Origin: an uncultured Lachnospiraceae bacterium | GTDB taxonomy: Bacteria; Bacillota; Clostridia; Lachnospirales; Lachnospiraceae | Assembly (NCBI GenBank): GCA_946614165.1 | Contig: CAMOGQ010000010.1 | Location: 1 to 44,727 of the forward strand | Direction: 5' to 3' | Length of the DNA: 44,727 nucleotides | Shown: piece by piece, positions 31,935 through 43,581 of the stretch | Numbering within the stretch: the first letter of the stretch is position 1 | Layout: each line of letters begins with the position of its first letter | Notes under the pieces: model-generated | Database searches by the model: none | What the model saw: the letters and a program-made list of their open reading frames with translations, nothing else | What the model was told of the DNA's origin: nothing | Program-made: the position numbers and the translations under genes

Positions 31935-32852
31935 ATGAAAAATCTGGAAGAACTGCTCTTTCTTCAGAGCCTGCCGGGCCTTGGAAAAGCCGCGGTCTAT
32001 AGAGATTATATGAATCTTCTTCCGCAGGTGGAAGGGATCGATGGCCTTGCCGGCATGCTTGGCATGGACGTCTCTTCGGCAGAACATTTGAGAGAATCAG
32101 TAAAAAAACAGACGGATGACCTTCTCTCCCGCCGGAATCTTACGGTCATCACTGCCCTGGACGAAGAATATCCCGCATTTCTGGACGCCCTTGGCAGGAA
32201 GAAGCCTCTGGTCCTGTATGTGCTGGGAGATGCCTCTCTTCTGCTCTCCCCCGGCATTGCCGTTGTGGGAACAAGAAGTCCTTCCGCCCACACCAGGCGG
32301 ATCGAACCTGGCCTGATCAAGAACCTGATCGAGTTTACGGGAGAGCCCATCGTCAGCGGCCTGGCCGCAGGATGTGATGCCATAGCCCATGACGCAGCCA
32401 TGAACTATCACGGAAAGACCATGGCAGTGCTGCCATCCGGATTTGACCGTATCTTCCCTGAGGAGAACAGAGGCCTGGCGAAAAGGATTGCAGGAAGCGG
32501 GGGCTGCCTTATCTCGGAATATCTGCCCGGCATGCGGGCACAGAAATATACCTTTATAGAAAGGGACGGCCTTATTGCCGCCCTTTCCCACACAGTCTTT
32601 GCTGTGGAATGCGGAATGTCTTCCGGTACCATGGAAACGGTAAAGGCTGCTAAAATTTTGAAAAGAAAGCTCCGGTGCTACATGCCCGGAGATATAAAAC
32701 TGGGAGATTTTACCGGCAACGAATATATGGTACGGGAAATGGGCGCCGTTGCTGTCAGAAATACAGCCGGACTGAAGACCGTACTGGAAGGAATTCCGGA
32801 AATGGAACCTGTGCTTCAGGGTGCTTTTCACTTTGCCGGCAGACCGGCCTGA
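31935..32852 (+). CDS. DprA/Smf-like DNA-processing protein (paralogue)
   Basis: Protein of 305 residues with the DprA Rossmann core: VVGTRSPSAHTRRI, IVSGLAAGCDAIAHDAA and GSGGCLISEYLPG. The usual FxxRNRIIAGLS segment appears as FIERDGLIAALS, so the RNR is replaced by ERDG; this may change DNA binding. A helix-hairpin-helix-like N-terminus (LPGLGKAAVY) is present. True DprA loads RecA on incoming ssDNA. This copy stands alone beside an unknown gene, away from the usual topA/codY context, so it is more likely a specialised or defence-related paralogue than the housekeeping gene. Confidence 0.82.
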   Translation: MKNLEELLFLQSLPGLGKAAVYRDYMNLLPQVEGIDGLAGMLGMDVSSAEHLRESVKKQTDDLLSRRNLTVITALDEEYPAFLDALGRKKPLVLYVLGDASLLLSPGIAVVGTRSPSAHTRRIEPGLIKNLIEFTGEPIVSGLAAGCDAIAHDAAMNYHGKTMAVLPSGFDRIFPEENRGLAKRIAGSGGCLISEYLPGMRAQKYTFIERDGLIAALSHTVFAVECGMSSGTMETVKAAKILKRKLRCYMPGDIKLGDFTGNEYMVREMGAVAVRNTAGLKTVLEGIPEMEPVLQGAFHFAGRPA

Positions 32853-32867
32853 ATTCCTTTATATAAA

Positions 32868-32912
32868 AACACCCTGTCATAGATCATCATATCCATGACA
32901 GAGTGTTTTTTT
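32868..32912. terminator. Bidirectional terminator between DprA-like and GNAT genes
   Basis: AACACCCTGTCAT (32868-32880) pairs with ATGACAGAGTGTT (32895-32907), one mismatch, 14-base loop. A T-run follows on the plus strand (32906-32912), and A-rich sequence precedes it for the minus direction. Confidence 0.85.
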
Positions 32913-32916
32913 ACCC

Positions 32917-33366
32917 TCATGCTTTTTTCAGTTCCATTCCCACATGGGGAATGCCGTCCTCCATAAACTCTCCGGTACAGATGCGAAATTCTTCCTTTTC
33001 ATAAAAGCCTGTCGCATAGCACTGGGCTTCGATATAGATCCTGTCTGCAGCGTATCTTTCCCATACCTGTCTTATGCCTTCTTTCAGAAGTCTTCCCCCC
33101 AGTCCGGTTCCGTGATGCAGGGTAAGGACTCTGCCGATCTGCACTGTTTGATCATCCAGGGCAAATGCTCTGAGATAGGCTTTGACCTTGCCCTTTTCTT
33201 CAAAGAAGATATGAAGGCTGCTTTGATCTCTGTCGTCCAGATCCTGATAGACACAGTTCTGTTCTACCACAAAGATCTCGGCTCTGGACTTCAGAATCTC
33301 GTACAGTTCTCCTGTGGTCAGTTCAGAAAAGGTTTTTACTTTCAGTTCCATAATCCCTCGTTTCAT
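32917..33366 (-). CDS. GNAT family N-acetyltransferase (ElaA-like)
   Basis: Acetyltransferase of 149 residues. It has the ElaA-type N-terminus (LYEILKSRAEIFVVEQNCVY followed by QDLDDRD), a core strand AYLRAFALDD and the acetyl-CoA loop IGRVLTLHHGTGLGGRLL (variant of the R/Q-x-x-G-x-G/A motif). ATG at 33366 has GGAGG six bases upstream. Acceptor unknown. It ends at the terminator shared with the DprA-like gene. The following rSAM pair genes are transcribed toward it with a 45-bp gap and may read into it. Confidence 0.87.
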   Translation of the reverse strand: MKRGIMELKVKTFSELTTGELYEILKSRAEIFVVEQNCVYQDLDDRDQSSLHIFFEEKGKVKAYLRAFALDDQTVQIGRVLTLHHGTGLGGRLLKEGIRQVWERYAADRIYIEAQCYATGFYEKEEFRICTGEFMEDGIPHVGMELKKA

Positions 33367-33411
33367 AGCGGTCCTCCGGGCCTGGGCACAAGGTCCCGGT
33401 CTCTGCCCTAA

Positions 33412-34329
33412 TCAGGATTTCCTGTTTCTTTTTCCGCTGTTGGCGGTTCCTCTCACTTCCTCGTGATAGAAATAGTTTACAATGGTCGGATGCCCCTGGG
33501 GAACCCTTTCGTAGGGCGTTTCGTTATCTACAAAGCGGCATCCGTATTTTTGGGCCATTTCCTGGGCCTGTTTTTCCAGAGCTTCGAAATAGCTGCGGTT
33601 CTTATGATTGTAAATTTCTTCATAAAGAGGCAGGAGGTCTGCATGCTTATCCGCAATGTAATCCATGATGGTCTTTTTGAAGCCGCCGCGCAGATTCAGG
33701 TTCTCCAGCCATACCAGGTCGCACTGGTCCTTTGCCCTTTCAAAGATCGCCTTAATGTCGGTCAGGCCGGGAAATACGGGTGAAATAAAGCATACCGTCC
33801 GGATGCCGGCGTCATAAACCTGTTTCATGGCTGCCAGTCTTCTTTCAATGCTGACGGCCGCATCCATGTCGTCCTTAAAGGACTCATCCAGAGTGTTTAC
33901 CGACCAGGAAACGGTCAGCCGGTTCTTTTTATTGATCTCCAGAAGCAGATCCATATCCCTCAGCACCAGGTCTGATTTGGTGCAGATCAGGATATCCGCT
34001 CCGCTGTCCTTCAACTGCTCCAGAATAAGGCGGGTCTTTCGGTATTTTTCTTCCAGCGGGTTATAACCATCCGTGACCGTTCCGATAATGACTTTCTGTC
34101 CGTCATACTTCCGGGGATCTCTGATCTCGGGCCATTCCTTTACGTCCATGAAGCTGCCCCATTCCTCGGTATGTCCGGTGAAGCGCTTCATGAAGCAGGC
34201 GTAGCAGTATCTGCAGGCATGGGGACAGCCCACATATGGATTGACCGCATAGCCGCCAAGAGGGGCGTTGGATTTAGTCATGATGCTTCGTGTTTCGACA
34301 TGGTCTGTTATGATTTCTTTCTGTTCCAT
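33412..34329 (-). CDS. Radical SAM mobile pair protein B
   Basis: Radical SAM enzyme of 305 residues, SPL-like. The 4Fe-4S cluster motif is CPHACRYCYACF (C-x3-C-x2-C), followed by MKRFTGHTEEWGSF and KVIIGTVTDGYNPLEEKY. The family segment WLENLNLRGGFKKTIMDYI and the end NETPYERVPQGHPTIVNYFY match the NCBI-named radical SAM mobile pair protein B as I remember it. Overlaps the A gene by 22 bp. Both enzymes and the MarR gene form one operon. Substrate and product are undescribed. Confidence 0.88.
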   Translation of the reverse strand: MEQKEIITDHVETRSIMTKSNAPLGGYAVNPYVGCPHACRYCYACFMKRFTGHTEEWGSFMDVKEWPEIRDPRKYDGQKVIIGTVTDGYNPLEEKYRKTRLILEQLKDSGADILICTKSDLVLRDMDLLLEINKKNRLTVSWSVNTLDESFKDDMDAAVSIERRLAAMKQVYDAGIRTVCFISPVFPGLTDIKAIFERAKDQCDLVWLENLNLRGGFKKTIMDYIADKHADLLPLYEEIYNHKNRSYFEALEKQAQEMAQKYGCRFVDNETPYERVPQGHPTIVNYFYHEEVRGTANSGKRNRKS

Positions 34330-35006
34330 TCTTTCTGCGCCTCCAGTACCTTAATGAATGCTTCCGGCATTTCCTGTACCATATTTTCTTCTCCCATGAT
34401 GGGGACCAGATCCTCCTTCCAGAAAACCGGAATCTGCAGATCATGCGCCTGCTCTGTAAGGGACTTTGCCCAGGCAGGGTCTGTCTTTACCTTCCTGCTT
34501 TTTGCCCCGGTCATGGTACCGATGACGATCCAGTCGATGCCTTGAAGGTCCACAGTTCCCGGATCGTCAAAGAGGGGCTCAAAGGTAACGTGATAATGAC
34601 CTCCCCGGACATTCCTTCTGAGGGCATCGATCCGCCAGAGCTCCGATCTTCTGGTAACGGTGACTCCGAACCAGACATTTTTTAGATCGGTATCGATATT
34701 CAGAAGATCCGGCCGCTTGGACAGAAACAGGAACTGATGCTGAGGATTCCCGCGGATCTTTGAAAACACTTCCTCCAGCCAGTCCTTCTTCCATACGGAA
34801 AGGTCGCTCATGCCTGTCAGCAGGAAGTTCCGGGGTTTACTCCGGTCCATAAGACGCAGTTTCTCCGAAAAAAATTCGGGCCGGCCAAAATCTTCGATCA
34901 TATGGAAGCACCTTACATTGTTCCTGGCATAGCAGTAGTCGCAGCCTACGGTGCAGCCGATCACAAGATTCATGTTCTGGATCTGATCTTTAATGCATAC
35001 GCTCAT
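34308..35006 (-). CDS. Radical SAM mobile pair protein A
   Basis: Radical SAM enzyme of 232 residues with cluster motif CTVGCDYCYARN (C-x3-C-x2-C) close to the N-terminus. It continues with NFLLTGMSDLSVWKKDW, HQFLFLSKRPDLLNIDTDL and VWFGVTVTRRSEL. The RGGHYHVTFEPLFDDPG block and VFWKEDLVPIMGEENMVQEM fit the mobile pair A family. Start overlaps the MarR stop by ATGA, and its end overlaps the B gene. The size is close to the minimal SAM-radical core, so A and B may act as a heteromeric enzyme. Function unknown. Confidence 0.88.
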   Translation of the reverse strand: MSVCIKDQIQNMNLVIGCTVGCDYCYARNNVRCFHMIEDFGRPEFFSEKLRLMDRSKPRNFLLTGMSDLSVWKKDWLEEVFSKIRGNPQHQFLFLSKRPDLLNIDTDLKNVWFGVTVTRRSELWRIDALRRNVRGGHYHVTFEPLFDDPGTVDLQGIDWIVIGTMTGAKSRKVKTDPAWAKSLTEQAHDLQIPVFWKEDLVPIMGEENMVQEMPEAFIKVLEAQKEWNRKKS

Positions 35007-35440
35007 GATTCATTTCGCCTTTCCAGGTTCTTAAGGACACGGTCAAGATATTTTTCAAACTCCATGATCTCCTCTCTGGAAAAATCCCGGTAGTAGATCT
35101 GCTCCATCTCATCGGATACCTCATCATAATCCTGTTTCAGAAGACGGGCCGTTTCCGTCAGGTAGAGAAGGGTTTTCCGTTTATCTTTCGGGTCCTGCAT
35201 GCGCGTGATCAGCCCCTGCTTATCCATGCGTTCCAGCATGGTAGTAAGGGAAGTGATGGCAAGGCCGCAGTTTTCCGACAGGGTCTTTATAGGTATGCCG
35301 TCTTCCTGCCAGAGCACATAGAGGATCCGTCCCTGAGGGCCGTTGAAAGCATTGATCTTCCTTTTGCTGAGGACCTTTTCAAAGGTGCGGTCCCCCAGCT
35401 GCTTGATTTTTGTGATCAGAAATCCGCCGTGTGTATTCAT
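35003..35440 (-). CDS. MarR family regulator of the radical SAM mobile pair
   Basis: Winged-helix repressor of 145 residues. It starts GGFLITKIKQLGDRTFEKVL with AFNGPQGRILYVLWQEDGIP, the pattern of the regulator that accompanies the radical SAM mobile pair. The recognition helix is in LAITSLTTMLERMDKQGL and the wing in DPKDKRKTLLYLT. First gene of the operon. Its promoter and ribosome site are both inside a perfect 16-bp inverted repeat (35450-35487), so autoregulation is very likely. The inducing ligand is unknown. Confidence 0.9.
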   Translation of the reverse strand: MNTHGGFLITKIKQLGDRTFEKVLSKRKINAFNGPQGRILYVLWQEDGIPIKTLSENCGLAITSLTTMLERMDKQGLITRMQDPKDKRKTLLYLTETARLLKQDYDEVSDEMEQIYYRDFSREEIMEFEKYLDRVLKNLERRNES

Positions 35441-35449
35441 AAAAAATTA

Positions 35450-35499
35450 CTCCCATATAGTAGTAACCAGATACTACTATATGGGAGCATTTAAGTCAA
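35450..35499 (-). promoter_or_regulatory. Promoter and 16-bp palindromic operator of the MarR/radical SAM operon
   Basis: Minus strand: -35 TTGACT (35494-35499), 17-bp spacer, -10 TAGTAT (35471-35476). A perfect inverted repeat, CTCCCATATAGTAGTA at 35450-35465 and its complement at 35472-35487 with a 6-base centre, covers the spacer, most of the -10 box and the ribosome site GGGAG, which is nine bases from the ATG. Bound MarR would block the promoter. Confidence 0.85.
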
Positions 35500-35567
35500 G
35501 AGCCGGAACTGATCTTTCGGTTCTGAATGGACCGCTGCGAGCAGTATATATTCGTATACCGGTCCGG

Positions 35568-36509
35568 CTATTCCGTCTCCGATACATCAGAAACTATATA
35601 TTTTTCAAGGACATAGTCCAGAAACCATTTTTTTCTGTCGTTCATATCCCCGGCCGTATAGGCCATAGTCTCCTCATAACCTGCGTTCAGCAGTTCCGTT
35701 ACAGGTACCTCTATAAAGGAGGCTTCGGTGGATTCGCTTAAAAATCTCCTGTTTCCAAGTGTGATGCCGTCCCCCTGGGTGAGAGCGTAGGCCATGGACT
35801 GGAGATTTGTCATGACACGTGTTCTGGGATGCCGGAAATATCGGTGGAGCATGGTGGCTGTGACATTGTTGGCGCTGAAGGATTCCGTAGGGGAAAGAAC
35901 AAGAAATGTTTCATCTTCCAGTTCGCCCAGTGATACTTCCTTTCTCTCAGCAAGCGGATGCCGGGAAGGAAGCAGCGCATAGATCTTTTTTCTCGAGAGG
36001 ATCTGCGCCTGAACAGACTGAAGATTGTCATAATCAAACCCCAGTGAAAAGCTGAAATCTATCTGGTGACTTTGAAGCGCTTCTCTCTGCTCCCGCATGC
36101 TCAGGAATCGGAAGGAAAGGGGAATGGCAGGGAGGTCCCGGCCTGCAAGATAAGCTTCAAAACCGTCTGTGAGTGTCTCCGGCCTTACATCTCCCCTGTA
36201 ATCCCGAAGCATACTGATGGTCAGCTGATTGTGTCTTGCAGAAGCGATCTGCTGTACCTCGGCAGCGCTCTCCAGAAAACGCCGGTAAAGTGGAAACCAG
36301 GTATCAAAAAGAAGCGAGCCTTCTTCCGTCAGTTCCACACTCTGGGTCGAACGCTGAAAGAGGGGAATGCCAAGCTCCTTTTCAAGTTTCTGAATGTATT
36401 TCGTCACCGTAGGCTGGGTAATAAAAAGCATCTCGCTGACTTCCCGGTAATTCTTCTTCTGTGCCAGAGTCAGAAAAGCTTCAATCTGTTCTGTAGTAAT
36501 ATGATACAT
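35568..36509 (-). CDS. LysR family transcriptional regulator
   Basis: Regulator of 313 residues. The N-terminal winged HTH is ITTEQIEAFLTLAQKKNYRE then VSEMLFITQPTVTKYIQKLE, the classical LysR start; the rest is a periplasmic-binding-fold effector domain (from about 90). Divergent from the PTS-glycosidase operon with about 140 bp between, so it probably controls that operon in response to a sugar phosphate or related signal. A minus-strand promoter-like TTGACT, 17 bp, TAAGTT lies before the start at about 36527-36560. Confidence 0.88.
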   Translation of the reverse strand: MYHITTEQIEAFLTLAQKKNYREVSEMLFITQPTVTKYIQKLEKELGIPLFQRSTQSVELTEEGSLLFDTWFPLYRRFLESAAEVQQIASARHNQLTISMLRDYRGDVRPETLTDGFEAYLAGRDLPAIPLSFRFLSMREQREALQSHQIDFSFSLGFDYDNLQSVQAQILSRKKIYALLPSRHPLAERKEVSLGELEDETFLVLSPTESFSANNVTATMLHRYFRHPRTRVMTNLQSMAYALTQGDGITLGNRRFLSESTEASFIEVPVTELLNAGYEETMAYTAGDMNDRKKWFLDYVLEKYIVSDVSETE

Positions 36510-36652
36510 GACAGCTTCCTCCCTGCACCCAACTTATTCCAAATTGGCATTAAAGTCAATCTTTTTCGTAATTGGACGATAATGCCTGCCTGAAAGTAAC
36601 ATATAGGTGTAAACAAAAAGCCCCGCAGCTTAATCAGAAGGAGGAAAAAGCA

Positions 36653-38047
36653 ATGGCAAAGACAAAGGCAAAAAAAGATTATCCCCAGCTGGCAAAGGAC
36701 ATCGTCAGACTTGTCGGCGGTGAGGAAAACGTGGTTTCCCTGGCCCACTGCGTAACAAGGCTCAGGTTCAAGCTGAAGGATGAATCCGTCGCACAGACAG
36801 AGCAGATCGAAGGTCTGCAGGGCGTATTACAGGTCCTGAAGGCATCCGGTCAGTACCAGGTGGTCATCGGAACAGATGTCACCCAGGTCTATGACGAGAT
36901 CGGAAGACAGACCGGCATTCTCTCCGGTGCCGGAAAGGCAGATAAAGAAGAATCCGGTGAGAATAAGAACGAAGAGAAAAAGACAGTTCTGAACGTGGCG
37001 ATCGATACCATTTCCGGCATTTTCCTTCCTTTTATCGGAGCCTTTATGGCAACCGGTCTTCTGAAGGGTATTCTGGTCATCTGCACTACCCTGGGCGTTC
37101 TTTCTGCCGAAAGCACTACCTACACCCTTCTCTTCTCCCTTGCAGACGGTATGCTTAACTTCCTGCCCATTTTCCTTGCTCATACCGCAGGCAAGAAATT
37201 CGGAGCCAACCCTTATGTCAGCATGGCCATTGCTGCGTCACTGGTCCATCCCAATATTACAGCCCTCTGGGGCGGCGGCGGTGCTGTGGACTTCCTGGGA
37301 ATTCCTGTGACCCTGATCAACTATCAGAGCTCCGTTATTCCCATCGTTGTGGCTGTATTCCTTCAGTCCAGGATTGAAAAGCTGGTCCAGCCCAGGATCC
37401 ATCAGGCCGTACGCGGCATCATCGCTCCCGTGATCTCTCTGGTCATCGTAGGCCTGCTCACCTTTATGGTCATCGGTCCCGTTTCCAACCTGCTGGCAGT
37501 GACCCTTTCCAATGCAATTTCCGCTCTGCTGTCCATCGCTCCCCCCGTGGCAGGCGCCGTACTCGGAACCCTTTATCCCCTGATGCTGATCTTCGGCTTC
37601 CACTGGGGAATTATCCCTCTGGCCATGAACAACTTCGCCACCATGGGCGGCGATCCCCTCTTTGCCATCACGATGGGTACCAACTTCGCCGTAGCGGGAT
37701 GCACACTGGGCGTCCTGCTTAAGACTAAGAAGGCAGATGTACGGGAACTCTCCATTTCCGCTTTCGTTTCCGCACTGCTGGGCGGCGTTACCGAGCCCGC
37801 CATCTACGGCGTGCTGCTCAAGTACAAAAAGCCCTTCGCCGTTGTCTGCATCATGAGCGGCATCGGCGGCATCATCCTGGCCATGTCCGGCGCACTGCTG
37901 ACAGCCATGCTCACCGGCAGCCTTATGACTCTTCCCGCTCTGATCGCCATGATGGGCGCTCCTGTAGCCATCGCAGCAGCCATCGGCCTTGTGGGCGGTG
38001 CAGTCTGCACATATCTGTTCGGCTACAGTGATGACATGAACAAGTAA
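36653..38047 (+). CDS. PTS sugar transporter EIIBC, glucoside family
   Basis: Membrane phosphotransferase permease of about 464 residues. The IIB domain (about 1-90) has the phospho-Cys in VSLAHCVTRLRFKLKD. After a Lys/Glu linker comes a IIC domain with eight to ten membrane segments, including the family block LMLIFGFHWGIIPLAMNN and GGVTEPAIYGV. No IIA domain is attached, so a general IIA must serve it. AGGAGG before the ATG at 36653; the upstream extension to 36572 has no support. It would import and phosphorylate beta-glucosides or similar disaccharides, feeding the downstream glycosidases. Confidence 0.9.
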   Translation: MAKTKAKKDYPQLAKDIVRLVGGEENVVSLAHCVTRLRFKLKDESVAQTEQIEGLQGVLQVLKASGQYQVVIGTDVTQVYDEIGRQTGILSGAGKADKEESGENKNEEKKTVLNVAIDTISGIFLPFIGAFMATGLLKGILVICTTLGVLSAESTTYTLLFSLADGMLNFLPIFLAHTAGKKFGANPYVSMAIAASLVHPNITALWGGGGAVDFLGIPVTLINYQSSVIPIVVAVFLQSRIEKLVQPRIHQAVRGIIAPVISLVIVGLLTFMVIGPVSNLLAVTLSNAISALLSIAPPVAGAVLGTLYPLMLIFGFHWGIIPLAMNNFATMGGDPLFAITMGTNFAVAGCTLGVLLKTKKADVRELSISAFVSALLGGVTEPAIYGVLLKYKKPFAVVCIMSGIGGIILAMSGALLTAMLTGSLMTLPALIAMMGAPVAIAAAIGLVGGAVCTYLFGYSDDMNK

Positions 38048-38062
38048 GAAGGAGAACCGGGT

Positions 38063-41186
<3,124 letters not shown>

Positions 41187-41214
41187 ACGGCATTCAATCT
41201 CATAATCAAAAAAT

Positions 41215-41280
41215 ACAGCCATTTTCCGATAGAGTACTCCTTTTGAGAGCGCCGGGGCCGGGAAATGGCTGTTATTTTTC
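41215..41280. terminator. Bidirectional terminator between GH1 and the radical SAM pseudogene
   Basis: ACAGCCATTT (41215-41224) pairs with AAATGGCTGT (41263-41272), followed on the plus strand by TATTTTTC. On the minus strand ATTTTTTGATT follows. It serves two convergent genes. Confidence 0.75.
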
Positions 41281-41284
41281 TGTC

Positions 41285-42163
41285 TTACAGTGTTTTCTTG
41301 TTTCTGCGCCTTAAGGCCATCCTGTCCATGTCGCCAAAGCGGATGGCCTGGTCCAGCACTTCTATGATCTTATCCTTTCGGCTCAGGAAATCAGGTCCTG
41401 TCAGGTTGGCCGCAACCGTATAATGTGTAATGAAAGCGCAGTCAACGTTCAGGTTTTCTACAAAGAGCTTCAGTTCTTCCAGCATCTCCTTCTCGGACAG
41501 AGGATCGAACTCTTCGCGTCTTGCTTCTTCCAGCAGAGGCGTACCCGGGAAAAGGGTCAGACCGCCGGTTCCCACCAGCATGGGATGGCATTTGCTGAAG
41601 ATCTGGGCGGAATGTACGGCATGTTCTCTGCTGTGGGATCTTCCGGCCACGCCGTATAAAAATGTCATCCAGTAATCAATGCCCGCTTCCTCCAGCTTAT
41701 GGCACAGCTCCAGGATATCTTCTGCGTGATAACCTTTGTGAATACGGTCCAGGGTCCAGTCGTCTCCGCTTTCCACTCCAAGGGAAATCTCCCTCATGCC
41801 AAGTTCCTTCAGCTTTTTCAGTTACTCCACGGTCTTGTTCTTAAGGTCGGTGACCCTGCCTGCCAGATAGATATATTCCATCCTGGGCAGGTATCTGTGG
41901 ATCATTTCAAATATCGCCGCCAGTTTGTCATAGGTAAGGACCAGGGGATTGGCCGACAGCAGCTGTATGGTCCTGGCATCAGGATCCGTTTCTGACAGCT
42001 CCTTCAGATCTTCCTCGATCCATTCCATAGGGGACATCCAGAATGAAAGATCCTTGTACATGGTGCAGAACTTGCATCTGTTGTGGGTGCAGCCCTGTGT
42101 GATCTCCAGAAGCGGCCATGTGGGCCAGTAAGGGTTTCTGTATACTGTTCCTGTAAAATGCAT
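41285..42163 (-). pseudogene. Radical SAM protein interrupted by an in-frame stop
   Basis: One reading frame of about 293 codons broken by a single TAA at 41822-41824. The upstream part (114 residues) has the cluster motif GCTHNRCKFCTMYKDLSF (C-x3/4-C-x2-C) and YIYLAGRVTDLKNKTVE. The downstream part continues in the same frame with LKKLKELGMREISLGVESGD and WTLDRIHKGYHAEDI, joining naturally across the stop. Intact homologues read a Glu at this point (family memory), so GAA to TAA is the likely change. Without read-through the product lacks two thirds of the barrel. The rest of both halves is well kept, so the event is recent or a sequencing error. Confidence 0.85.
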
Positions 42164-42193
42164 TGTCTCTTCTCCTCTTCTCCTCTTCTCTTC

Positions 42194-42718
42194 TTACAGT
42201 TCGGTCACGAATTTTTCGATGGGCATGCGCTTAAAATGCCATGCGTTTGGTCTGGCTTTTTCGGAAGGATAACCCATGGCAAACATCATGGCCGGAACAA
42301 TGTTGTCCGGCAGTTCGAACACATCGGCCACTGTCTTTGCGTCGAAGCCCCTTAGCCATACGCTGTGGACGCCAAGCTCTTCCGCTTCATACATCATGGT
42401 GGTGGCTGCTATGCTGGCATCCTGCTCTCCTGAGTTGTAGTTGTAAAACATCCTGTCTCCGGGCTGCTTCCATACGGTATTGATGTCATAGCAGACCAGA
42501 AGCATCAGGGGAGCATTATAGTGGAAAGGCGTCACCATCTTTGCTTTTGCAAGAGCCTCTTTTGAGCGGATAATATAAAAGCGCTGGGGCTGATAGTTGC
42601 ATGCGGTGGGGACGATGCGTCCTGCCTCAAGGATCTTATCCAGCTTTTCCTGCTCCACAGGGCGGGGATCAAAGAAGCGTTCGGAGTATCTGTTTTTTGC
42701 CAGTTCAAGAAAATTCAT
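42194..42718 (-). CDS. Nitroreductase family protein
   Basis: FMN-dependent nitroreductase-like enzyme of about 174 residues. The N-terminus NFLELAKNRYSERFFDPRPV, RIVPTACNYQPQRFYIIRS and the later NIVPAMMFAMGYPSEKARPN are diagnostic. GAAAGGA is nine bases from the ATG at 42718; a TTG six codons earlier is less likely. It usually reduces nitro groups, quinones or flavins with NAD(P)H. Divergent TetR gene at 42892 is a likely regulator. Confidence 0.88.
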   Translation of the reverse strand: MNFLELAKNRYSERFFDPRPVEQEKLDKILEAGRIVPTACNYQPQRFYIIRSKEALAKAKMVTPFHYNAPLMLLVCYDINTVWKQPGDRMFYNYNSGEQDASIAATTMMYEAEELGVHSVWLRGFDAKTVADVFELPDNIVPAMMFAMGYPSEKARPNAWHFKRMPIEKFVTEL

Positions 42719-42891
42719 ATCTGACCATCCTTTCAAAACCTCGCAGACCAGTCAGGTCTGTATACGCTGTTTTTAATTTTTCTTTCTTATGAGCCCATTC
42801 TGCAGGAATTAATGGAAATATTCCATATACAGAATTATAATAATGATAGATTTTCTTACATAATACTATTTTTGTAACAAAGAGGAAGACC

Positions 42892-43452
42892 ATGGCTGAT
42901 ATTACAAAAAAATGGATCGCCGATCATATGCGGGAAATCATGAAATATAAATCTCTGGACAAGATCCGTGTCACGGAGATCTGCAGGGCTGCAGAAATAG
43001 AACGTCCCACCTTTTATTATCATTTCAGGGACAAGTACGAACTTGTGGCATGGATGTTCTGTACGGATGCCTACGGTACAGACATTATTTCCCTTTCCTC
43101 TGCCGCAGCAGGTCTGAATCGCATGAAGCAGGACATTCTCTTCTATAAAAGGGCTTATGAAGATGCATCTCAGAATGCCCTCTGGCGCTATATGCTGGAA
43201 TATTTTGTCAGACGCTATACAGATCTGGCAAAAGAAAAGCTGGGCACCGATGTCCTCGATCCCCAGCTTGCTTACAGTATTCGGTTTTATTGTATGGGCG
43301 CTGTCGGCATGACCCGGGAATGGGTTCTGACCGACAATATCACTTCGGCGGAAACCGTAGTACAGATGATGTTCTCTTCCATGCCCGAAAATATGCGCTC
43401 TGTCCTTTTCTCCTCTGCTTCTGGTGATCTTCCTGAAAAGGCCCGACCCTGA
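42892..43452 (+). CDS. TetR/AcrR family transcriptional regulator
   Basis: Regulator of 186 residues. The N-terminal HTH is typical: KYKSLDKIRVTEICRAAEIE followed by RPTFYYHFRDKYELVAWMF. The C-terminal ligand domain resembles the group around dihydroxyacetone-kinase-type regulators. AGAGGAAG before ATG. Divergent from the nitroreductase (174 bp gap), which is its likely target. The ligand is unknown. Confidence 0.87.
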   Translation: MADITKKWIADHMREIMKYKSLDKIRVTEICRAAEIERPTFYYHFRDKYELVAWMFCTDAYGTDIISLSSAAAGLNRMKQDILFYKRAYEDASQNALWRYMLEYFVRRYTDLAKEKLGTDVLDPQLAYSIRFYCMGAVGMTREWVLTDNITSAETVVQMMFSSMPENMRSVLFSSASGDLPEKARP

Positions 43453-43581
43453 ACCGGAAGCAGGACATTTCTCTGATTCAGATCTGCAGTTCCTTTGGCT
43501 TAGACGGCCAAAATTTTCAAATTCATTTATTATTCTGAAAAGGCTTCATTTTCGGCACCATCATCGATGCATCCGATATTA

